From Corallococcus sp. EGB (GTDB taxonomy: Bacteria > Myxococcota > Myxococcia > Myxococcales > Myxococcaceae), in contig NZ_CP079946.1 of the NCBI RefSeq assembly GCF_019968905.1, positions 8,033,356 to 8,097,355 of the forward strand: a DNA stretch of 64,000 nucleotides, written 5' to 3'. Made by a program: the position numbers and the translations under genes. Below, one piece after another: positions 1 through 8,976 of the stretch. The notes below the pieces were generated by a model, which worked only from the letters and a program-made list of their open reading frames with translations, did no database searches and was not told where the DNA came from. How positions within the stretch are numbered: the first letter of the stretch is position 1; the number at the start of each line of letters is the position of its first letter.

Positions 1-717
1 AAGCTCTTCGGAGCCTGGGTGCCCTTCGTGCTGGAGGAGCGCACGGAGGCCGTCATCGCACTGGACTGGACGGATTTCGAGAAGGATGACCAGGAGTCGC
101 TGGTGGCAAGCCTCGTCACTCGCCATGGACGCGCGACGCCGCTGCCATGGACGACGCTGGTGAAATCGGCCTCCGCAGGCAACCGGTAACTCACCGAGGA
201 CCTGGTCCTCCAGCGGCTGCGGGAGTTGATTCCCTCCCACGTGCAGGTGACGGTGCTCGCAGACCGGGGCTTCGCGGATGCGAAGTTCTACGCGCTCTTG
301 AAGCAGTTGGACTTCGAGTACGTCGTGCGCTTCCGCTCGGACGTGCTCGTCACGTCCGAGGAAGGGGAAACGAGGCCTGCCACCCAGTGGGTGCCGGAGG
401 GTGGCCGGGCGAAGGTGCTCCGGGGAGCGCGTGTCACCGCGGTAGGGGCCCAAGTCGGAGCGGTGGTGTGTGTGAAGCGCAAAGGGATGAAGGAGTCCTG
501 GTGCCTCGCCACCCGCTTCCACGAGTCGACGGCCCAGGAAGTGATGGACGTCTACGCCCGCCGTTTCACCATCGAGGAGTCCTTCCGAGACGTGAAGGAG
601 CTCAAGTTTGGAATGGGACTCAAGCAGGTGTGCGTGAAGACGCCGGACCGCAGAGACCGGCTGCTGCTCATCTCCGCCCTGGCGCAGGTGCTGTTGCGTC
701 GACCCATTGAGTGCACC
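1..717 (+). pseudogene. IS4-family transposase, nonsense-interrupted and truncated
   Basis: The frame enters from outside the window. It reads a DDE-type transposase, with LDWTDF (a catalytic-Asp-like region) near the start, then LADRGFADAKFY, and YARRFTIEESFRDVK, which fits the Y-x2-R-x3-E-x6-K signature of IS4 elements. A TAA at 187-189 interrupts the frame after ...SASAGNR, and the same frame continues as LTEDLVLQRLRE, so one point mutation killed it. The 3' end stops matching the family after LLISALAQVLL (about 696) and runs into an unrelated IS3 remnant. Not functional. The family call is solid; the exact right boundary is estimated. Confidence 0.85.
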
Positions 718-727
718 GCAGCTTTTT

Positions 728-880
728 TTAGGATGTCACGCTCCCCTCCAACTGCTTCTTCCAGTTGCGGATGCTCTGCTCGGTGCAGCCGAACTCTCTT
801 GCCAGACCTGCCGGCCTTCAGCAGTTCGACGACCCGCTCACGGAACTCCGGCGGGTAGGGGGGCGTGACCTCGGCATCGT
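728..880 (-). pseudogene. IS3-family OrfA (helix-turn-helix) remnant, frameshifted
   Basis: On the minus strand one frame gives PPYPPEFRERVVELLKAGRSG. A one-base shift then gives LAREFGCTEQSIRNWKKQLEG followed by SVTS and a TAA at 730-728. Together these are the N-terminal helix-turn-helix of IS3-type OrfA. The rest of OrfA and all of OrfB are absent. It lies directly against the 3' end of the broken IS4 transposase, so one insertion probably truncated the other. The start is not definable. Confidence 0.75.
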
Positions 881-946
881 GGAACCCTTTTCGCACAGCG
901 GGTGGGACTCCACGAAACCGGGGCAACTTCAGTACGGAGAAGAAAC

Positions 947-982
947 AAAAGCCCAGCAACCCCGGAGGATTGCTGGGCTTTT
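947..982 (-). terminator. Rho-independent terminator after tRNA-Asp
   Basis: A 13-bp perfect stem (AAAAGCCCAGCAA at 947-959 with TTGCTGGGCTTTT at 970-982) around a 10-nt loop. On the minus strand it begins just 3' of the tRNA CCA end and finishes in a T run, as expected for an intrinsic terminator of the tRNA transcript. Confidence 0.85.
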
Positions 983-984
983 AG

Positions 985-1061
<77 letters not shown>

Positions 1062-1070
1062 ACAAAATGC

Positions 1071-1146
1071 CCATGGGCGGATCAGGCACTGAACCTGGCC
1101 GCCGCCGCGTGGGCGGCGCCGCTCTACCGCTGCTCAGAGGATAAGT
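1071..1146 (-). other. tRNA-like relic upstream of tRNA-Asp
   Basis: On the minus strand this stretch has a D-arm-like GAGCAGCGGTAGAGC, a GC-rich anticodon-arm-like hairpin and a T-arm-like CCAGGTTCAGTGCCTG, in tRNA order and spacing. The 3' part ATCCGCCCA resembles a Val-type acceptor, but the 5' acceptor strand (TATCCTC) cannot pair with it. The D stem is broken and no T precedes a plausible anticodon. It is read as a decayed tRNA, possibly Val, that once sat in tandem with tRNA-Asp. Chance resemblance cannot be excluded. Confidence 0.35.
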
Positions 1147-1334
1147 ACAGCAAGAAGCGCTCCACCATGCCCGGGCAAGGGGGCTTTCCTGCGCGGAGCA
1201 CGGCTTCACGCCCCGGCTGCTTGGGTCGGGCTCCAGCAGGTTGAACGGTTCGGGTCGTCCTGGAGGCGGACGCCTACGGCACCGTGGTCAAGCCCCAGCG
1301 CGGCCGCGCCCACGGAAGCGAAGGGCATCCCGCC

Positions 1335-1871
1335 TCACTGGCGGATCAGCTCATGGACTGGCTGCCCATCCGGGCCCGCCCCATCCAGCCGTACGAAGTC
1401 GACCGAGAAGGGCCAGGACGTCTTCACGAAGACGTGCTCCAGCCGGGAGACGCTGTCGCCCAGCTTCGTCCACGCCTGGACCTGGCACTTGCCCTCGGCC
1501 CGCGCGGTGGTGATGTCGATGGGGCGCGAGGGAAAGGCCCGCAGGCGCACCCGGACCCGCCAGCCATCCTCGGTGGCTTCGACCGTCTGCGGATCCTCCA
1601 ACCCATACACGGGCTGTTCGATCCCCAGCAGTTCCTCCACCTCCGATGGCCCGCGCTCCAACATCCGCCAATACACCTGCACGGGACGCGCCCCCACGGG
1701 GCGGCACGCCTCGTCCAGGCGCAGGGCGTAGTGGACCTGGTTCCGGTTCTCGCTCCGGGTCAGGAAGAACGCGGACTGTGATGAGAGGGGCGCCTCGGCC
1801 GCGGAGGCCAGGGTCGCGGCGGTCGCCAGCGCAACGACGGTGAGGTTGCTGAGCCTGGATTCAGGAAACAT
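1335..1871 (-). CDS. Secreted DUF4833 family protein
   Basis: 178 aa with an N-terminal signal peptide (hydrophobic TVVALATAATLASA, likely cleavage near residue 25-27). The mature part carries the DUF4833 pattern: FFLTRSENRNQVHYALRLDEACRPVG near the start, then VYWRMLERG, and KCQVQAWTKLGDSVSRLEHVFVK toward the end. The family is small, exported and of unknown function. The ATG at 1871 follows a G-rich stretch that can serve as ribosome-binding site. Monocistronic; neighbours give no functional hint. Confidence 0.8.
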   Translation of the reverse strand: MFPESRLSNLTVVALATAATLASAAEAPLSSQSAFFLTRSENRNQVHYALRLDEACRPVGARPVQVYWRMLERGPSEVEELLGIEQPVYGLEDPQTVEATEDGWRVRVRLRAFPSRPIDITTARAEGKCQVQAWTKLGDSVSRLEHVFVKTSWPFSVDFVRLDGAGPDGQPVHELIRQ

Positions 1872-1981
1872 GGGAGTCCCCCCTTATGGCGCAGTGACGG
1901 GGGTCGCCCGCGAGGCCGAATCGGGAGGACGAATACCCCTGTCCCCCGGCGCTGTCACCCCTCTGGACGCTTTTTACCGCT

Positions 1982-3490
1982 TCAGGAGAAAGCCCCGTGC
2001 CAGAGGATGTCCCCGCCGGGTCCGGCGACGGCATGCCCCTCCCTGCCGACGGGCTCCTCCTTGCCGTCGCACAGGAAGTCGATGCCTGCTGTATCGTGAG
2101 CAGGGACCTTCGCGAGGAAGCGCTCACCGGATGCGCCCCGCGCGACGATGACGCCGAACCTCGGGCGGCCGTCGCGTTCGTACAGCACCGTGTACGTCTC
2201 GATGCGACCGGGGCCCGTGAAGCCCTCCACGAACGGAGGCACGGGGCCACGCGCGGCGTCCGCTTCCGCCTGATGCTCGAAGGCCTGGGGCAGTGTTCCG
2301 GCGAGCTGCGGTTCGCGCGTGAGCACGAGGCTGTGGTTGTACGTCGCGAAGCCACCGTTGCCGAAGAGCAGGCCATGGCGTCCCTGCTCGCGCAGCCGCT
2401 GCACCATGCTGACCACCACGTGGCTCATGTAGTTGGCGATTGGGCCACCGCCGAACGTGAGGCCGCCGAACACCGTGGCCGGCTTCTCCAGCGGCCAGCC
2501 CAGCACCCGGCGCGCCATCTTCGGCACACAGGGGAAGCAGCTGTAGAGCTCCACGAAGTCGAGCCTGTCGACAGTCAGCCCGTTCAGCTCCAGCGTGCGG
2601 CGCAGCGACACGTCCATGCTCGGTGAGCGCGCGTAGCCATCCCGAGCGAGGAAGTCCTCTGGCTCGTGCGCAGCCACGCCCCGCCCCACGTATACGAGCC
2701 GATCCTCCGGCACGCCGTGCGCGAGGGCCTTCGCCAGGCTGGTGACGAGGAACCCCGCGCCCTGATTGACGGCGCTGTTCGCGACCATCCGCTTGCAGTA
2801 CGGAAACGCGATGCGCCGGTTGGACGGCGAGGGCGTGACAATCGCTTCCACGGACAAAGGCTCGCGGAGCCACGCACCCGGGTTGCCCGCCGCGACCTGG
2901 GAGAACCGCGACCAGAGTTCGCCGCTCTCTCGCTGCGCCTCCGCCAGCGTCTGGCCATACGCGGCGCGGCCCGCGTTCTCATAGAGAGGATAGACATCGA
3001 CCGGCGAGTTGAGGCCGTAGCGCTTCCGGTAGGCCGCGTGCGCCTGGATGCCGATGTGGGTCGCGGCGTTGTGCGCGGAGGGTGCATCCCCCGCCGCCAG
3101 CGCCGCACGCCGCGCCGCCGTGCGCAGCGCCTCACCTCCCACGACCGCCGCGACCTCCACCGCACCGGAGGCAACGCGGTTCGCGGCCTCATGGAGCAGC
3201 CGCACCGGGCTGTCGCCACTGGCCTCCGCCGTCTGTTCATGGAGACGCGGCCGGGCGCCCAGACGCTCCGCCAGTGCGAGCGGCAACGGCCCCATCTGCC
3301 GGAACGAAAGCTGATCCACCACCGCCAGCGAATCCAGCCGGACGAGCCACCCACCGCCCGCATCCGCGTCCGCCGCCCGCAGCGCGGCCTCCATCAAGCC
3401 CAGCGAGTCCAGGCCCCGCAGCGGATCCTCCGACCGATCGTTGATCTGCCCCACGCCCACGACGACGGGAATCCTGTTCGCGTCCTTCAT
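1982..3490 (-). CDS. Thiolase-like acetyl-CoA acetyltransferase family protein without catalytic Cys/His
   Basis: 502 aa. The N-terminal half has a thiolase fold signature (PVVVGVGQINDR, then VRLLHEAANRVASGAVEVAAVVGGEAL). The C-terminal part resembles the OB-fold extension seen in some acetyltransferase-annotated thiolases. Where classical thiolases carry the nucleophilic Cys there is SGDSPVRLL, and the usual GHPxGASG histidine loop is replaced by FGGGPIANYMSH. It belongs to the non-classical branch and probably does not run the normal ping-pong condensation. The start at 3490 (MKDANRIP) gives a family-like N-terminus; an upstream in-frame start at 3607 would cross the operator. It is divergent from a DUF2239 gene across a strong inverted repeat, so the two sides are probably co-regulated. 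Confidence 0.75.
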   Translation of the reverse strand: MKDANRIPVVVGVGQINDRSEDPLRGLDSLGLMEAALRAADADAGGGWLVRLDSLAVVDQLSFRQMGPLPLALAERLGARPRLHEQTAEASGDSPVRLLHEAANRVASGAVEVAAVVGGEALRTAARRAALAAGDAPSAHNAATHIGIQAHAAYRKRYGLNSPVDVYPLYENAGRAAYGQTLAEAQRESGELWSRFSQVAAGNPGAWLREPLSVEAIVTPSPSNRRIAFPYCKRMVANSAVNQGAGFLVTSLAKALAHGVPEDRLVYVGRGVAAHEPEDFLARDGYARSPSMDVSLRRTLELNGLTVDRLDFVELYSCFPCVPKMARRVLGWPLEKPATVFGGLTFGGGPIANYMSHVVVSMVQRLREQGRHGLLFGNGGFATYNHSLVLTREPQLAGTLPQAFEHQAEADAARGPVPPFVEGFTGPGRIETYTVLYERDGRPRFGVIVARGASGERFLAKVPAHDTAGIDFLCDGKEEPVGREGHAVAGPGGDILWHGAFS

Positions 3491-3546
3491 GCCTCGCCTC
3501 CTGACCGACCTGCTCCCACGGCCCGCCATCCCGGTCAATGCGCCCA

Positions 3547-3589
3547 TATTCCCCGGGTAGAATTGACGCTCACTTCTATCCGGGTAATA
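3547..3589. promoter_or_regulatory. Large inverted repeat, probable operator between divergent genes
   Basis: A 16-nt left arm (3547-3562, TATTCCCCGGGTAGAA) and right arm (3574-3589) match as inverted copies at 14 of 16 positions, separated by 11 nt. Each arm itself holds a near-palindromic CCCGGRTA core. The site lies between the thiolase-like gene (start 3490, minus) and the DUF2239 gene (start 3598, plus), ending 8 nt before the latter's ATG. That fits a two-site operator for a dimeric repressor. The regulator is not identifiable in the window. Confidence 0.7.
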
Positions 3590-3597
3590 TCCTCTCC

Positions 3598-4191
3598 ATG
3601 CCGTCACCTGCCGCCACCTGGACCGCCTTCGCCGGCCAGCGCCTGCTTGCCTCCGGCTCTCCCGCCGAGGTCGTCACCGCCGCCAAGGCCGCGCTCGACG
3701 CGGGCGAGTCGGAATCACTGCTCCTGTTCGACGACGCCACGGGCCGGACGGTGGACTTCCACCTGCGCGGCACGCTGGAGGAGGTGCTCGCCCGCCTCCA
3801 GCCCGCGCCGGACCCGGCCGCCGAGTCCTCCGAGCCCCGAGGCCCCGGGCGCCCGAAGCTGGGCGTGGTGGCCCGCGAGGTGACGCTGCTCCCCCGCCAC
3901 TGGGAGTGGCTGTCCGAGCAACCCGGCGGCGCTTCCGTGGCCCTGCGCAGGCTGGTGGAGGCCGCTCGTGCCAACAGTGGCGACGCCGACCGCGTCCGTC
4001 GCGCCCAGGCCGCCGCGGACCGCTTCATGACCACGATGGCCGGCAACGCGCCGGGCTACGAGGAGGCCGCTCGCGCGCTCTACGCGGGCGACCGCACCCG
4101 TTTCAACAAGTGGACCCGGAGCTGGCCGGACGACATCCGCGACTGCGCCCGGAAGCTCGCCGCCCCCGCCTTCTCCAAGGAGACGCCATGA
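3598..4191 (+). CDS. DUF2239 family protein
   Basis: 197 aa, cytoplasmic. Visible family features are an N-terminal TAFAGQRLLASG segment, then LLLFDDATGRTVDFHLRG, a GRPKLGVVAREVTLLPRHWEWL stretch (an AT-hook-like GRPKLG before the conserved core), and YAGDRTRFNKWTRSWPDDIR near the C-terminus. The family is of unknown function and often sits beside oxidoreductases. The start at 3598 lies immediately after the inverted repeat. The stop overlaps the next gene's ATG (ATGA), so the two are translationally coupled. Confidence 0.85.
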   Translation: MPSPAATWTAFAGQRLLASGSPAEVVTAAKAALDAGESESLLLFDDATGRTVDFHLRGTLEEVLARLQPAPDPAAESSEPRGPGRPKLGVVAREVTLLPRHWEWLSEQPGGASVALRRLVEAARANSGDADRVRRAQAAADRFMTTMAGNAPGYEEAARALYAGDRTRFNKWTRSWPDDIRDCARKLAAPAFSKETP

Positions 4192-5201
4192 ACCACCAGT
4201 GGGTTCTCAAGTCGCGTCCCCTCGACGCGGTCTCCGACGCCTGCTTCGAGTGGCGTCAGGCCCCGGTGCCCACCCCGGGTCCCGGCGAAGCGCTCGTGCG
4301 GGTCATCTGGCTCGCCATCGAACCCACCCAGCGTACGTGGCTCAATCCCCACGCGACCTACATCCGGCCCGTCGAACTCGGCGAGGTCATGCGCGGGGCA
4401 GGCGTCGGGCAGGTCATCGCGTCCCGCTCGGAACGGCTCTCCGTGGGCGACTGGGTGACGGGCATGACGGGCTGGCAGGAGTACGCGCTGGCCGGTGACG
4501 CGGGCCTCTTCGGCTTCAACAAGGTGCCGGACGGCATCGACCCCAGGGCCATGCTGCATCTCTATGGCGCCAGCGGACTGACCGCGTGGATTGGCATGAC
4601 CGACGTCGGCCGCGCCGCCCCTGGTGAGACCGTGCTGGTCTCCGGCGCCGCGGGCAGCGTGGGCTCCATCGCCGGACAGGTCGCACGGCTCCGGGGCTGC
4701 CGTGTCATCGGCATCGCGGGCGGAGCGTACAAGGCGGACTGGGTCACCCGCGTCGCCCGCTTCGACGCCTGCATCGACTACAAGTCCGAGGACGTCCGGA
4801 CGCGGCTCCAGACATTGGCGCCCAAGGGCGTGGATGTCTTCTTCGACAACGTGGGCGGCCCCGTGCTGGAGGCGGCGCTGGAGTGCCTCGCGGTGCGCGC
4901 CCGCGTGGTGCTCTGCGGCGCCGTGTCCTCGGGTTACAAGGACCGCGACTACGGCGCCACGCCCCGCAATTACATGCAGCTGGCCTTCCAGCGTGCACGC
5001 ATGGAGGGCTTCATCTTCCTGGACCACGTCGCGCGCTTCCCCGAGGCCTTCCGCGAGCTGTCCACCTGGGCCACCAGGGGAGAGCTCGTCCAGGCGGAGA
5101 CAATCGCGGAGGGGCTGGAGCAGGCGCCGTCCGCCCTGCGCGGATTGTTCGAGGGCCGGAACCTGGGCAAGCAGCTGGTCCGCGTCGCGGCCCCTGTCTG
5201 A
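4188..5201 (+). CDS. NADP-dependent medium-chain oxidoreductase (zinc-independent MDR)
   Basis: 337 aa. A quinone-oxidoreductase/leukotriene-B4-dehydrogenase type MDR: an N-terminal GroES-like part (PTPGPGEALVRVIWLAIEPTQR), then the Rossmann motif GAAGSVGSIAGQVARLRG and FFDNVGGPVLEAALECL, typical of the NADPH alkenal/one oxidoreductase branch. The structural-zinc cysteine cluster of alcohol dehydrogenases is absent. It probably reduces alpha,beta-unsaturated carbonyls or quinones using NADPH. It overlaps the upstream DUF2239 gene by 4 nt and so shares its promoter and operator, which suggests an inducible electrophile or xenobiotic response. Confidence 0.88.
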   Translation: MNHQWVLKSRPLDAVSDACFEWRQAPVPTPGPGEALVRVIWLAIEPTQRTWLNPHATYIRPVELGEVMRGAGVGQVIASRSERLSVGDWVTGMTGWQEYALAGDAGLFGFNKVPDGIDPRAMLHLYGASGLTAWIGMTDVGRAAPGETVLVSGAAGSVGSIAGQVARLRGCRVIGIAGGAYKADWVTRVARFDACIDYKSEDVRTRLQTLAPKGVDVFFDNVGGPVLEAALECLAVRARVVLCGAVSSGYKDRDYGATPRNYMQLAFQRARMEGFIFLDHVARFPEAFRELSTWATRGELVQAETIAEGLEQAPSALRGLFEGRNLGKQLVRVAAPV

Positions 5202-5263
5202 GGTTGTGTCACCGCGTCTTCGAGCAAGCCACGCGACCCGGCCGTCGAAGCAGCTCGCGTGGC

Positions 5264-6706
5264 TCAGGCCCTCGTCCGCCCCTCCGCCTCCGCAAGGCTG
5301 GCGCCCAGCAGCCGGAGCCCTTCCGGAATGCGTGCGGCGGGAATGCCACCATACCCCAGCACCAGCCCCGGCCGGGCGCGCGGTCCCATGAAGTAGCGCG
5401 ACAGGGTGATGAGTCCGACGCCCGCTGCCCGAGCCCGCGCCACCGCCTCCCGCTCCAACGCCATGCCCCCTCGCCGGAACGTCGCGCTCAGGTGCAGGCC
5501 CGCCACGGAGGGCACCACCTGGAGCCAATCACCGCAGTGGCGCGCAAGCCCCTCCGCCACGCGCTCATGCCGCGCCTCGTAGTCCCGCCGCATCTTGCGG
5601 ATGTGCCGCGCCAGCAGCCCGCTGTCGATGAACCGCGCGAGCGCGGCCTGCTCCGGCACGGGGCTGTGCCAGTCCATCACGCGCCGCGCCCACCGCAGCT
5701 CCCGCTGGAGCGATGGCGGCGCGACGAGGAATCCCAGACGCAGCACGGGGACCATCACCTTCGAGAACGACCCCACGTAGAGCACCCGCCCGGAGCGGTC
5801 CATCCCGTGCAACGTCTCCAGGGGCCGGCCGCCGAAACGGAACTCACTGTCGTAGTCATCCTCAATCACCACTGCGTCCCGCCGCTTCGCCCACTCCAGC
5901 AGCGCCCCCCTGCGCGCGGGAGACATGGGCATGCCCAGCGGGAACTGGTGGGATGGTGTGACATAGACGAGCCGCGCGGCATCTGGCAGCGCCGCCACGT
6001 CCAGCCCTTCCGCGTCCACCGGCACGGGCACGACGCGCGCTCCCAGCGACTGGAACACCTGCCGCGCGGGCGGATAGCCCGGCTCCTCCATGGCGACGCA
6101 GTCCCCCGGCTCGATGAGCACCCGCCCCACGAGATCCAACGCCTGCTGCGCGCCATTGGTGATGAACACGTCTTCCGCCTCCGCACGCACGCCCCGCGCG
6201 ACGCCCACGTGCCGCGCCACCGCCTCCCGCAGCCCCCGGTGCCCGGCCGCGTCCACATAGCCCCCGGACACCGTGGCGGCCCGCAGCTGCCGCGCCACCA
6301 GCCGACGCCAGGACTCGAAGGGAAAGCCCGAGACGTCCGGACTGCCCACGCCAAAGTCATACGCGGCGGGAGCCAGCGGCGCGGGCAGGTCCGGCAGCGA
6401 GCGCCAGAAGGCCCTCGCCCGCAGTGGCACCAGGGCCTCCCGCCCTGCCCTGCCGCGCGGCCGGGACGCCTCGCCCTGGACGAAGCTGCCCGCCCGTGTG
6501 CGCCCCGCGATGAGGCCCTCGGCGGTGAGCCACTCATACGCCACGCCCACCGTGTTGCGCGCCACGTCCAGGCGCAGGGCCAGCTCGCGTGTGGGCGGCA
6601 GCCGATCTCCGCGCCGCAAGCGCCCGTCCAGGATGGCGGCACGCAGCCCCCGGTAGATCTGCCCGGCCAGGTCCCGGCGCCCCCGGAGCTCGACATGGAA
6701 GTCCAT
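5264..6706 (-). CDS. MocR/PdxR-type regulator (GntR HTH fused to aminotransferase fold)
   Basis: 480 aa. The N-terminal winged helix of the GntR type (LAGQIYRGLRAAILDGRLRRGDRLPPTRELA, about residues 10-75) is followed by a class-I aminotransferase-like domain. This holds GSFSKVMVPVLRLGF with the PLP lysine at K316, and the EDDYDSEFRF motif of the family. Proteins of this type bind PLP and regulate neighbouring genes, often for vitamin B6 or amino-acid metabolism. The start MDFHVEL (6706) is preferred over the in-frame 6733 start because family members begin about this far before the HTH. It is divergent from a cupin gene with palindromes between them, so the cupin is the likely target. Confidence 0.9.
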   Translation of the reverse strand: MDFHVELRGRRDLAGQIYRGLRAAILDGRLRRGDRLPPTRELALRLDVARNTVGVAYEWLTAEGLIAGRTRAGSFVQGEASRPRGRAGREALVPLRARAFWRSLPDLPAPLAPAAYDFGVGSPDVSGFPFESWRRLVARQLRAATVSGGYVDAAGHRGLREAVARHVGVARGVRAEAEDVFITNGAQQALDLVGRVLIEPGDCVAMEEPGYPPARQVFQSLGARVVPVPVDAEGLDVAALPDAARLVYVTPSHQFPLGMPMSPARRGALLEWAKRRDAVVIEDDYDSEFRFGGRPLETLHGMDRSGRVLYVGSFSKVMVPVLRLGFLVAPPSLQRELRWARRVMDWHSPVPEQAALARFIDSGLLARHIRKMRRDYEARHERVAEGLARHCGDWLQVVPSVAGLHLSATFRRGGMALEREAVARARAAGVGLITLSRYFMGPRARPGLVLGYGGIPAARIPEGLRLLGASLAEAEGRTRA

Positions 6707-6723
6707 GCCGCATGCTCCCACGG

Positions 6724-6767
6724 ATTGGCCCAATGGAATTCGTCAATCCTGGTCCGGTGACCGGGCC
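6724..6767. promoter_or_regulatory. Palindromes between the MocR regulator and the cupin gene
   Basis: Two inverted repeats lie in the divergent interval. ATTGGCCCAAT (6724-6734) is a perfect 5-bp arm palindrome with one central base. GGTCCGGT-G-ACCGGGCC (6751-6767) has 8-bp arms matching at 7 positions. They are plausible binding sites for the adjacent MocR-type regulator. This is inference from position only. Confidence 0.4.
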
Positions 6768-6789
6768 AGCGGAGGACCATCCTGCGGGC

Positions 6790-7239
6790 ATGACCCATTC
6801 CGCGTATGCCTCCCACCCCGTCGACCCTGAACGCATGCCGTGGATCCCCATGGGCCCGCCCGGGCTCGCGTTCAAGCCGCTGCGCTTCTTCCGCGACGGC
6901 TGGATGTACCTCTTCCGCCTGGAGCCCGGCACCCGCATCCCCCGGCACCGCCACACCGGCGAGGTGCACGGCTTCAACATCTCCGGGCGCCGCCAATTGC
7001 TCGACACCGGCGAGGTGATTGGCCCGGGCACGTATGTCTATGAGCCGGCCGGCAATGTCGACAGCTGGCAGGTCGTGGGTGACGAGCCCGTGGTCCTGCT
7101 CATCAACGTGAAGGGCGCCGTCGAGTACCTGGGGGATGACGGCCAGGTGCTCAAGAGCGTGTCGTCCACGGACCGGCTGGAGACATACCGCCGCTGGTGC
7201 CAGGAGCATGGCGAGCCGTTCCTCGCCACCTGCGAGTAG
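6790..7239 (+). CDS. Cupin-domain protein (2,4'-dihydroxyacetophenone dioxygenase-like)
   Basis: 149 aa, a single cupin barrel. GTRIPRHRHTGEVHGF supplies the H-x-H-x(3-4)-E metal-ligand pattern of cupin motif 1, and PAGNVDSWQVVGDEP lies where motif 2 would be. The overall layout matches the small ChrR/DHAP-dioxygenase-like cupins. It could be a metal-dependent dioxygenase or a sensor-like cupin; the substrate is unknown. The ATG at 6790 is chosen because GGAGGA lies about 13 nt upstream. An in-frame ATG at 6733 would extend it through the palindromic operator region. Probably controlled by the divergent MocR protein. Confidence 0.75.
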   Translation: MTHSAYASHPVDPERMPWIPMGPPGLAFKPLRFFRDGWMYLFRLEPGTRIPRHRHTGEVHGFNISGRRQLLDTGEVIGPGTYVYEPAGNVDSWQVVGDEPVVLLINVKGAVEYLGDDGQVLKSVSSTDRLETYRRWCQEHGEPFLATCE

Positions 7240-7352
7240 CGTGAAGGAGGTGGACGGACGCGCGGCCACCGCGTCGCGGAAACCTTCCGCCGCCAATCCG
7301 CCCCGGTCCATGCCCGGGGTGAAGCCAGCACTCACCGGAAATATCAGACGCC

Positions 7353-7374
7353 TTTGTGAGCGTGCTCTCACGAA
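7353..7374. promoter_or_regulatory. Inverted repeat upstream of sthA
   Basis: TTTGTGAG (7353-7360) and CTCACGAA (7367-7374) form 8-nt arms matching at 7 positions around a 6-nt spacer, in the 272-nt gap before the transhydrogenase gene. The size and symmetry suit a TetR/LacI-type operator. Nothing else is recognisable in this gap. Confidence 0.3.
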
Positions 7375-7511
7375 CCGGGGGACAGCGACTCCCGGGCTGA
7401 CGCTGCAGGCGGCCTACCGGGGGGGGGCGCGGGCCCTGATGTGTGAAGCAGTGCCCGGCCCCGTGGTGATTTCTTCCCTCGGGACCGGGGTTGGGGGAAC
7501 ACTCCGGCCCC

Positions 7512-8909
<1,398 letters not shown>

Positions 8910-8918
8910 AAACACGAA

Positions 8919-8952
8919 GGGCACCGCGAGCGCTGGAAGGCCCGCGGTGCCC
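8919..8952. terminator. Hairpin terminator between sthA and ahcY
   Basis: A perfect 10-bp stem (GGGCACCGCG 8919-8928 with CGCGGTGCCC 8943-8952) in the 67-nt convergent gap. On the minus strand it is followed by a TTCGTGTTTT stretch, so it best serves ahcY. It may also slow transcripts from sthA. Confidence 0.65.
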
Positions 8953-8976
8953 CGGGTGTGTCACGTCAGGACGCGC

